Shown: positions 50,273 to 59,450 of the stretch, piece by piece
How the letters are laid out: each line of letters opens with the position of its first letter
Position numbering within the stretch: the stretch's first letter is position 1
DNA from: Panonychus citri
Lineage: Eukaryota > Arthropoda > Arachnida > Trombidiformes > Tetranychidae
DNA length: 64,000 nucleotides
Assembly (NCBI RefSeq): GCF_014898815.1
Contig: NW_026515539.1
Span: forward strand, 1,426,001-1,490,000
Direction of reading: 5' to 3'
Made by a program: the position numbers and the translations under genes
The notes under the pieces: model-generated
What the model saw: the letters and a program-made list of their open reading frames with translations, nothing else
The model's database searches: none
Told to the model about the DNA's origin: nothing

Positions 50273-53118
50273 TTAAGCAATGTAACTGTATTCATCTTGG
50301 GCTGCTGTCCTTTCTAGATATTGTTTCTCGATGAGCGCTTCGATACACTTTTTTACCATTGGTATACTTGGACCGAATCGATTCTTGGCCTGATCTATCA
50401 CCTCTTGGATTAGTTGATTATGTTTCATTATTTTACGAGCTTTCATTATTCGTACGACAGCAGCTTGAAGGAAAAGTTTTCTGTCCTCGTCGACCGATGA
50501 GTGAGTTTGTTCAACTTCTTGTTGCTAGAAAAAGGAAGATGATGAAAAGAAGAAACAAAATAATCATTAACAGAGTTTTTCTCTATACATATGAAATGGA
50601 AGATTTAAATTAAGGAGAAGATTAATTTACCTGAGTGACCTCTTTTTGATTGACGGCGAGGATCTTGAAACGTGTTCGTTTGCTTACAAAATTGAGATTC
50701 AACGTTAATTGGGTCTCAGGTTCGAAAGTGTATTTAATCAAAGTGGGCGATGAACCTTCCTCGCTGTTGGGTATTGGTTTACCAGCGACTACAATTGGTG
50801 GATTGGTTGAAGTATCGGTAAGGGTGTTAACATGATCGTGATTAAGAAGTTTCATCTCTATTAACATACTAAGATGTTTGGATAAAAGGTCTTCGGTTAG
50901 ATTAGTGCTCAATTGGATTTCCTTGAAAGATAATTTATCGGTACTTTCGAAGAGAAGTAAAATGGCCATATAATAGGTCGACATTGAGGCCAAATAGGGT
51001 TTCTTTGAGAAGCAAATTTTCACTTCACAGGTTGATAGATGATGGAGGAAGGTTAATTTACGACCATGGTAAGTCTCATTGTAGAAAGATTCAAAATTGG
51101 AACAAGATTTTTCCAATATCTGTGGCATTGAGAAGGGAGAAGATAAATTCTGTGCCAATGGCCAAGCGCCCGCTTGAAGGACGAAAATGTTAAAATTAAT
51201 TCCACCCAAATCACGTTTATCATTTTTCAACCAATCAGAGAAAGAATCATTTAAATCATTGGAGATTTTAACATCGGTAAACATACGATGAAGTTTAGAG
51301 GTGAATTCGTGACCACAGGCTTGTTTTAATTTGTTAATCATTGATTCCTCTGAATCCATTGAGACTGATTGTGAGTGGATTAACCTTTTGGCTAACATTT
51401 TGGCGTAAAATTTTTGGAAAACATCCTTATCATCAATATACTTGAAAATGGTTATCGATCGTCGTAACTTCTCATCAATTTCAAATTCGTTAACACTTTT
51501 AGAGGTTTTCTTCAAAAGAGAGTCACAGTAACGAGCCAAAAGCTCAGCTGATCGACAAGGAAGTTTTGAATTGACTCGATGATTAATAACATATGAACAC
51601 GCTTTGTCCAGGGCTCCAATAAACTGTTGATCCGAATTGAAAACATCGTTAATCAGATCTCTCTGTTTACGATAAACCTCCAAAAGATTTTCAACAAAAC
51701 TATTGGCAATATTTTCTCCAGACAAGTTAATTATGGCATCTAAACCAATTTTGGTGAAATGTTTTTGAACCTCAGAAACGAGATGTTGTATCCCAGGACC
51801 GATTGGTTTGAGTAATTTAAACATATTGTGAAGATCTTTTCTACTTTCACTGATCACCATTCGTTGACATTCAGCGTGTAAAAAGTCAAGATGATTAGCA
51901 ACCATTTCCTCTTCACAAACCTCACTAACTTTAGCGTGTGATGATACATGTAAATATTTACGACTTCGTAATATCTCAGAATCCAAACGTTGTAAAACTT
52001 TTTCCATGTATTGGGAACAATCACATTGAGCAAGAATTTTAGAAGCTTCTCTTGAGTAATATTTCCGGGTTGCCTCTAGAAATGGTGTTTCGAAAATGTC
52101 TCTGTAAAGATTGAGGTCTTTCTCCTTCTTTTATACTGTTCAACCATAACAAAAGATTCGATTACTCCTTGGATTACACTCTCATTCGTAGGGTTACCCA
52201 AACGGTCACTAAAGATGAAAAGAAGAGAAAAAATTAACAAAAATATTAGTAAAACAATAATAACAATAACTTAATGGTCAATATTGAAGTACAACGATTG
52301 CTTTGATCAATCAAGGAATAGAAAAGGTAACAATGGAAAACCTTGGCTCTTCTTATAATCTAAATGTTTTAGATTGATAATTTTCAACACATCGAACAAA
52401 TAAAATGTATTTAGATCAAGTCTAGAATATTGAATATTTGGTTAGAAAATGTAATGTTTACAAAGCTATTCTGTTGTTTGTATTTTCACTTTGGAAAGTG
52501 AGTATGAATCTTAAGCATTTTGGAATCTCCAAATGTAAGAGTGAACAAGGTTAATCCCAGTCAAATAGAATCGATAATCTTTTGAATAGAATATAAAACG
52601 AATCCATACTTTTCGAATGCTTGAAGTAAAAGATCAACCAAATCATCTGACAAAGGTTCAATCATATATTTTCTCCAATAGGATAGACCCAATTCACCAA
52701 TTTCCAATTTTTGATCTTCCGCATCAGCATAACCATAATTAAGCTCAGCTTCACCTAATCTAAGCTTCTTAAGGTGTTGATTATTAAGATACATATACAA
52801 TTTATCCATAAATTGAATTCCATCCCGATAAACCAACCATTCTTGATAATAATTAACCAACAGGTTATCACCCATTTGAACTCGCAAGCATATCTGTGAA
52901 TGCAACTTTTTCACATGGTTGATGATAAATTTTTTCGTCTCCTCGTATAGTTCATCAGGATAGGGTGTAGGCTTAGCAACACACATCTTATAAACATCGG
53001 AAAATCGTTCAGACCATTCAGCCTTGTTAACATTATTCAACAAAATCACAGATTCAAGTGTATTGCGTAGTCGACCCCAACTCTCGTTGAAATCAACTTC
53101 AACTGGTCTTAGAGTCAT
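50273..53118 (-). CDS. Cul2: Cullin-2 (one apparent frameshift)
   Basis: Exons 53118-52610, 52208-50631 and 50524-50273; donors AA|GTATGG and CAG|GTAAAT, acceptors CTTTAG and TTCTAG. Product about 778 residues (human CUL2 745). N-terminal cullin repeats: 'MTLRPVEVDFNESW', 'ERFSDVYKMCVA', 'GELGLSYWRKYMIEPL'; then 'NPTNESVIQGVIESF', 'QYMEKVL', 'YIDDKDVFQKFYAKMLAKRL', 'SMDSEESMINKLKQACG', 'VLQAGAWPL'; C-terminal winged helix with the NEDD8 site lysine in 'VVRIMKARK' and the ending 'DEYSYIA'. CUL2 scaffolds RBX1 and Elongin B/C-VHL-box receptors in ubiquitin ligases such as VHL. Within exon 2, near 52127, the frame breaks after 'MVEQYK': 'KEKDLNLYRDIF' continues in another frame, as if one base is missing or two are extra. 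All flanking sequence is well conserved. A TTTCATAG acceptor lies two bases before the ATG, suggesting an intron in the 5' leader. Confidence 0.95.
52209..52609 (-). other. CUL2 intron 1
   Basis: 401 bases between donor GTATGG (52609) and acceptor CTTTAG (52209). The codon AA|T (Asn) is split across it, restoring 'FENDRLGNP', which aligns with human 'KNDRGGEDP'. No other content seen. Confidence 0.8.
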
Positions 53119-53300
53119 TTCTATGAAAAGGCAAAACACTAAGAGCCACAAAAAGAAACAAACGGTTACTTAATGATCCAAGGTCTCAATAGAATTAAAA
53201 ATTTAAAATAAATTCACAGAAGAAAAATTAATAACACTAATTAACCAGTTAACCATTAAAAGAAAATGTAATAAACATTGAAAGAGAAATAAAAAATGAG

Positions 53301-53306
53301 TTTATT
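53301..53306 (-). terminator. Poly(A) signal at LINE 3' end
   Basis: AATAAA on the minus strand directly after 'AAGGAGGCTC'. A small hairpin (AGCACC-TC-GGTGCT on the plus strand, 53349-53362) lies about 45 bases upstream and may belong to the element's 3' UTR recognition structure. Confidence 0.5.
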
Positions 53307-53526
53307 GAGCCTCCTTAGAAGTGACTATTTACAGTCGTCATATGACTGAGCACCTCGGTGCTGATCGATCGGTCATAAGCCACCGATGGTTGAGGTTAAC
53401 AAGAATATTCACTTTCCAGTTTAATGTGTTTAATTATTGATTCAATTGTTTTCAGGTCTTTTTGGTTCCATTCATCGACATTTTCGTTCTGATCTCTAGT
53501 AGTTCAGGCCATCTCAACTCGTTTTG

Positions 53527-53577
53527 ACATTTGTTTATAATGTGATCTGCGTTAACTTGTTCCCCAGCACTTGGGCA
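53527..53577 (-). pseudogene. LINE ORF2 C-terminal Cys/His finger (decayed)
   Basis: Minus-strand frame reads CPSAGEQVNADHIINKC, matching the C-x2-C-x(7-8)-H-x4-C finger that ends many LINE ORF2 proteins, with the second cysteine replaced by alanine. Followed by 'ELRWPEL' before stops. Confidence 0.6.
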
Positions 53578-53999
53578 TCGGATAGTGATAGGTGAGTTTA
53601 TTTAGCGTTATTCTTTGACTCATATTTAGTTTCATTTGTATCTTTATATTGAGTCTTGTCAATGGAGAGTTTGACTTTTATAATTTTCTTCTATTATATT
53701 TTCCATCCTTTTTTGATTATTTTCGTTGTCAAGATTGTGTTCGGTTTCCTGAGACAGGTACCTCAAACCGTTTTCCCGTCAGTCCACTTTCTTGGATTGG
53801 TTATTTTATACGTCCAGTCGCCCGGTTTACACATTATCCTTCTCAGGCCAATAGCGAAATCGGATGCACCAAGATAATATTTCGCCGACATCTCATCTAA
53901 TTCGATTGTTATTCCCTTGTTGTGAAACATCTGTATATCAGTTCCACTGATATCAGCTGTTGTTCATATTGATTCGCCGATCCTGGAACTAGTAGGTCA

Positions 54000-55300
54000 T
54001 CAATCTCGTCTCTCTTTCCGTGATCGTCTTAATTCTTATCTCAATTCTTCCTTTCCCTTGTCTCGACTTGTACCAGTTTTGTTACCTGCATTGACCATTC
54101 GTCTTTGTACCCATTGTACTGGTATCCAAGTTCTTTTAACCATCTCTGATTCTCTATTTTCCCTTTCTCGTTGGCCTCTCTCTCCAATTGTTTTGTTATG
54201 ATTTGACCGATGTAATTCGGATATTTTCTGATTATCAGGTAAGACCATTTTGTTTGTTTCTCTCTCCCACTGAACCTATGACCATTTGCCCCCATTAATT
54301 TTATCATTTGTCTATCTCAGGTTCTTTGAACATGAACATCATCAGGAAATGTTGTACAGCTTTGGCCATACTATCGACGAGAATAGCAGTTGTATTACCT
54401 TTTAAATACTTGATGATGGGCCACTTTTCGAGAATTTTGGAATCTTCATTCACATATGTTGATTTTACTAACGTTGTCAAGTCAACCATCGTTGGTTCCT
54501 TCTGAATGCTGTAAACCACCAGCTCAAATTTATCCTGTTCGTCACATATATAAATTCAGTTTTTTCCTCGTTAATTCTCAAATTGATTTCCTGAAGTACT
54601 CTTTTCCTCCATTATCGCTGGGATGTTTCTATGTTGTTATTGGAACCATTATTATATCGTCTGCGTAAGCAAATACCTTTATCTTCTCTGCCACCATTTC
54701 CTTATACAATGGTCTCCAATATAAACAATATCGGTCCAATAGCCAGAGATACATATGATTGATTCTTTTGTAGTTTTTTCCATTGTCGTAGATTGTTAGC
54801 CAGCTGTTGTTATTCAATGCATCTATCAGTGCTACTGTTGATTGAGCTCTTGATTAACCGACACCGGATTTGGGCAAGGTTCGTCGTAAAGCTGTTCATC
54901 AATTTTATCATCGTTGATATGTTGAATTGTCGATCATATAATTTTTTGGTAATAATCTTCTCTTCCTTCATTCTCTGGAAACCAAATTGGGTTTCTGGTA
55001 GTAGGAATTCGTCCAGAACGTCCATAAGTCTATTCGCTATTATTTTGTCTATGATTTTCAATAGATAACAGGGTGTTCTAACCATTCTCAATTTACCTTC
55101 TTTTTGGGGACGAAGCCACAACCAACAGTTGTCAACACATTTGGAATATGAGATATTTTGAAAATTCTCCGATCAGCCACAATATGATTGGTTCATTCTT
55201 TTCTTGAATTTATTCCATGAATTTTTGCTGAAATTATCATGGAGACTCGATGATCTGGCTGTCATTTTCTTGATCATATCTATCTCGTAAGGCCAAAGTT
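54000..55300 (-). pseudogene. LINE reverse transcriptase domain (decayed)
   Basis: Frame 55121-54810 carries 'YLLKIIDKIIANRLMDVLDE' and 'LPETQFGFQ', equivalents of RT blocks 1-2. Frame 54817-54629 carries the active-site 'FAYADDI' (YADD at 54667-54656). Frames 54519-54304 and 54307-54041 look like the thumb and downstream region. The domain is split over at least three frames with stops, so it cannot be functional as it stands. Confidence 0.8.
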
Positions 55301-55638
55301 TCTGAATGTATTCTGGTTCATCCTTGTATTTTGGTTTTAGTTGTATCAAAACCTTGTAGCCAATCTTGTTTTTTTTCGTTCTTTCATCATTCCAGTTAAT
55401 TTTCTCAGGTTCAACAAGTATGTGTTTCTTTATGAGGTTCCAGATCTTTGCTATTCTTTCTTTTTCAAAAGTTTCTCTTTGAACTTTTCTATTTTCCTCT
55501 TTATCTCCGTCGATAGTTCGTCAACTCTTGTTTCCATGTTAATGGTTTTTCTTTAATATTTTCTTCTTTTTCTAATAGTCTTCTGAATCGGTTCTTTTTG
55601 TGATTTTCCATACCCATTTCCGTGATTATCCGGAAAAA

Positions 55639-56398
55639 TTATCTCTCGTCATCTTTACTAATGGATGTTCTTTGACCATTTTTGGGTGTTTCGTAGTTGT
55701 TTGGACATTTTAATGAGCCAGAGCCAAATTGTTTCTGTTTCTCTCTTATATTGGTTTCCGTTCCTTTTGGTTTTAATTCCGCTGTTACATTTATCCTCAT
55801 ATGGTCTGAGTTCGATTCTTCAGTAAACACATTCTCCATTTCCATGTTGGTGAAGATCATATCGATCACCCATTCGGTGTTTCTAAACGTTGATCTAAGA
55901 TTTTGTCAGCCGGTTTCAGTCATTTCTCTTCAGGAATCAACCAGAGCATCATAAAGTCTCTATTTTTCCCATTTCTGGATCCATGAAGATTCCATCAACT
56001 TTTGCCAGTAATCATCCGACGTATTTAGATCGCCCATGAGTGTCATCGAGTATTCTTGAAATTTAGTTGTTATTGAATTGATTATTGGTATTAGATGATC
56101 AAAAATAATGTGTCTTCCATGGCCTCGTACATATGACCATCACTATTAACTGAATACTTTTACTTGTAGTATTATCAAGTTGTTGGCATCTCTTTGGATT
56201 ACTTTGCTCTCGATGTCTGGTGAACAGATTACCATCTCCTTCGTTGGAATAAATGAATTTATTATCGATTCGGTCATTTATCGTTTTTAATGGCTCACAA
56301 ATTGACACAATAGCGTAAGTTGCTTCTAGAGTTTTATTTATAATTAGATTAGTTAAATCTGAATTTCTATTAACATTAACGGAAAGTTTGAGTTTCAT
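55639..56398 (-). pseudogene. LINE endonuclease domain (decayed)
   Basis: N-terminal 'LKLSVNVNRNSDLTNLI' and 'VSICEP' (normally QEP), then 'MGDLNTSDDYW' with the catalytic GD-N motif (56034-56023), then 'VIDMIFTN' and the catalytic 'SNSDH' (SDH at 55809-55801), in the order of the exonuclease-endonuclease-phosphatase fold used by LINEs for target-primed reverse transcription. Stops and frame changes separate the parts. Confidence 0.75.
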
Positions 56399-56479
56399 TT
56401 TAGTTTTAACTGTGATCTAATTTGTTTACCTTCCGTTGCCAGGTAGCTATCCAATTTCCTGGCTCTCTTTTTGAAACTC

Positions 56480-58170
56480 ATTTCAATTTTCTGTTATCAT
56501 GTCCGACGTTATCCTGAGCGAGTTTACTTTGTGTCCTCTCAATGGTTTTATCAAACTTAATTGTATCGTAAATACGTTAACCAATTCTTTCTTGTTGGTT
56601 CTAAATTCAGTTTAGTTCGTGAGTTCCTGTTCATGATGGTAAGATTAAAATCACCAAGTTAATTTACTCAAACCCTTTCCGTGGATGATGTAACTTTTCA
56701 CATTGTTAAAGTGATGGTTTCTGTTATGGTCGACCATTTGTCGGGATTGAGTTATGTTTTTTCCGAAAAGCTCATGATATGAGTTGTTACAATCATCAAT
56801 CTAATGGTTGAAAAAGGGCCGGTCATAATGGTGATTTCGTGAAATCGGTTTTTGACTAGCGATACTAATTATTATTTCTTTTCTTTTCAGCCTCGGTTTT
56901 GACTGCTTTATATTGGCGGACATTGTTTTTAATTCAGCCATTCTCATTATTTACTCTCAGCTTTTGTTCATGAACTCTTCTCCTGTTATTTACAAGCTTC
57001 ATGTGAGATTGGGACCAATTGTGTTGTTAACCTCAGAGCGAGATATTTTAGAAGCTAAGATCGAGTAAATATCTTTGGACAGTTGTCGTGTTTAATTTTG
57101 TGCGAGAGATATGGTTAAGGCTTCAGTCAAGAGTGATTTTGTTATTCGTAATATTCCCTCACCTGGAGAAGAAATTATTTCCGGTAATCAGTTTCTGCCT
57201 CCTAAAGTTAAACCATTGCTCGATTTAGATCTCGATGATCATCAAATGCTTCTACTTAGACCTCAGTGATTTCTGCAATCGAGTTTATCAAACACCAGGA
57301 GGGCAAGAGAGTGCAACTTATTTCGATCTCATTAGAAAATTGTGTAACGATTTTCCTGTTTTTCGTAATAGATTTACTTTTGTGTTCAAGGAACTTTCGT
57401 TTGTAAACATTGTGCTAATTTCCGGTTTAAATTTAAATATGATTTCCTGTACTTGACCCTGAAGCCCTTGGAGTCTTTGAGGAAAGTCTGATATCATAAC
57501 CGAGGTTAAGTATTGAGGTATTGGTTAGATAACTTGTCCCAATGTGATCGATGAAGTGTTTGTAAGCAGCTATCGGACTATCGAGGATGCTAAACTCGTG
57601 CGGTTACCTGATTTTTAGTTATCAGCCTCCGTGGGCCTTTAATGGAGTCACCTGATTTCGAGATCATCCCGGAGGAATATCTTGTTGTCCTTTTGGTGGT
57701 AATGAATTTGTTTTCAGTCGCTTAGCTTTTAGTTCAGTCTATATGACTTAAAGGATTTTGTACGTTCTCTTGGTGATCGTTTTCACCCGATGATCCTACT
57801 TATCTTCTGAGATGATTACACACTTAGTTATTATAAAACCTCCGATGGGTATCAAGAGGTTAATAATGGTAAATTTCATGAGCCAATTTCCTGAGCTTTT
57901 CTCTCGATACACCGAGGAAGTTTACTTTTTATCAATTAGTTGATTTTGAATGGTTGCCAACTGGTCAACCTTTATGATTTATTTTGAAATTAAAGAATTT
58001 ATTACTTATAATAATCGTGTTTTTCTTTTCGGGCTTAGAGTGAAGCCAGATCAAGGGTTAGCTCAAAAGTTTTTATTGGATAGATATTAGGGTTAAGCAT
58101 TGAAGTATTTTATTCCAGAGGTTCAATTCTGGTTCAGAGTGAAGCCAGATCAGGGTTAGCTCGGAAATCA
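56480..58170 (+). pseudogene. Oppositely oriented retroelement relic with RT-like motifs
   Basis: Plus-strand reading in shifting frames gives protein-like stretches: an ATG-started 52-codon frame at 57111-57269, 'GGQESATYFDLIRKLCNDF' at about 57300-57357, 'TFVCKHCANFRFKFKY' at about 57393, then 'CPFGGNEFVFSRLAF' at about 57686-57727, a DD pair at 57811-57816 preceded by 'MILLIF', and 'VFLFGLRVKPDQG' at about 58018-58056. The last three have the order and spacing of an LTR-retrotransposon (Ty3/gypsy-like) reverse transcriptase (PFG..F.RL, x-DD, FLG..V.PD). Many stops; dead. It lies exactly between LINE ORF1 and ORF2, so it is probably a nested insertion. Element family uncertain. Confidence 0.45.
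58038..58162. repeat. Short direct repeat pair inside retroelement relic
   Basis: 58038-58064 and 58137-58162 share 'GAGTGAAGCCAGATCA', then 'GGGTTAGCTC', differing by one base; offset 99 bases. It covers the 'VKPDQG' coding block, so it looks like a local tandem duplication with diverged spacer. Confidence 0.85.
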
Positions 58171-59370
58171 CATCATTAGGTAGTTGTAGTTGAAATCGTC
58201 AGAGACTACAAATTGCAGCTCAGAGCAATATAATTTGCAGTCTTGACTGTAGGCCTGATGGTCCCTTTCCACACGAGGCATAGAAATGATTTCGATGGGC
58301 ATACTGATGCAATGCTGATTTGAACACCGGCATTTTAGTTGGTTTCGACAATTTCATTTAGTGTCCAAATCGATGACACATTCGACACGACATGATCGGG
58401 AAATTATCAGTGACTGCGTAATTTGATCCAGTAGATATTCGAATCATTCAGTCTCGATTCTATTATCGATCTTATCGCAGGAAATTCTAGTACAACACCC
58501 CATTTATCGGTGTTGGACCCATTTCGTAAAAATGTAGCAGTTTGAATTGTTTTCCGTCTCTGAAACCATTTATTAGCATGATTCTTGCGATGTGACTTTC
58601 CCAGTTCGTGTTGATCGGTGGTTTCATGAAATTGATTTTAATTTGTGGTCTTCCATAGGCATCGTTTCACTTCAACTCAATTTCTTTAAATCTTCTGAAC
58701 AGATCTGATCGTTCATTCTCGTGTTCACCATAATCATGAGAATTTTTTCAGGCTACTATTTTAAATTGGTAGTCAATTCAAAAGTCGTTATCATGTCTGT
58801 GAGAATGTTAACAGATCTTGTTTCAATGGACCATTTACTTTAATTTGAATATACGGTTCATCGTCCACTTCACCACGGTGGGTGTGGTAGCAGTCGTTGG
58901 TAGAAGATTCTGTGATCGATTTGTTGTTTCTCGGCGGGTGAGAATTTCCAGTTTCTGGTCTCCTGATCTTATCCGAGGTCTTTTCGTTTTGTTACGATAG
59001 ATATTTCTTCATCTTCATTTTGGGCTTTGAGGTGCGGGAGCTGTGATGGACTAATAGCAGCAGCTTCCGGCCTCTAAGGCTATTCTCAGTTTCACTGATT
59101 TCGAAAAGCTACCATTATTTTCTTTAACCAATCCACTTTTTGGTTTGCTTATCAACTCCTTCTTCGTCAACTGGATGTTCCAAAAGTTGCATTATTAGAC
59201 GAATAGATTGTTCAATGTATTGTATGGGTTCATTGTTCAGGAAATCTGTTAATTTACACTGTCGAATGATCCTCCTCAAAGAAAGACATTATTTTTGACT
59301 TTATCAGGTCATATTGTTGTTGTAGTTCATGGTTGGGTTCTTTGAAGAACGGAAAAATAATGTTTTGCTG
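58170..59370 (-). pseudogene. LINE ORF1 (gag-like) with CCHC zinc knuckles (decayed)
   Basis: Minus-strand fragments: 'LQQQYDLIKSKIMSFFEED' near 59310, 'IQYIEQSIRLIMQLLEHPVD' near 59200, 'WGVVLEFPAIRSIIESRL' near 58480, then a knuckle start 'CRMCHRFGH' (58387-58361) and a later 'DHQAYSQDC' (about 58264-58238), the C-x2-C/H/C spacing of ORF1 nucleic-acid-binding knuckles in insect-type LINEs. Stops and shifts throughout. Confidence 0.65.
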
Positions 59371-59450
59371 TCGAGATAGAATTCATTTAATAAGAATACA
59401 TGTTAGAAAAAACGTGGTCAGGTGAATTGTGGTCGAGTTCGTTTTAGTTT

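Larger units (their letters stand above)
53290..59450 (-). mobile_element. Decayed non-LTR retrotransposon (LINE), interrupted by a second element
   Basis: On the minus strand, parts occur in the order expected for a two-ORF LINE: gag-like ORF1 with CCHC knuckles (about 59370-58170), apurinic-type endonuclease (56398-55640), reverse transcriptase (about 55300-54000), C-terminal cysteine/histidine finger (53577-53527) and a 3' tail ending in AATAAA (53306-53301). All frames are broken by stops and shifts, so it is dead. Base composition differs from the neighbourhood: fewer GAT runs and more CG. The layout suits jockey/R1/I-like clades, but the clade is not resolved. Its 3' end lies about 170 bases upstream of the CUL2 start codon, same orientation. 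The 5' boundary is approximate; no target-site duplication was identified. Between ORF1 and the endonuclease, about 1.8 kb belongs to a different, oppositely oriented relic. Confidence 0.8.

Noticed and set aside
53649..53900. Two overlapping plus-strand frames near the LINE 3' part
   Set aside because: Overlap each other and are antisense to LINE ORF2's C-terminal region; no conserved motif.
54308..55954. Plus-strand open frames over the LINE region (54308-54505, 54456-54668, 54793-55068, 55341-55556, 55697-55954)
   Set aside because: They are antisense to the decayed RT and endonuclease, whose minus-strand motifs explain the region.
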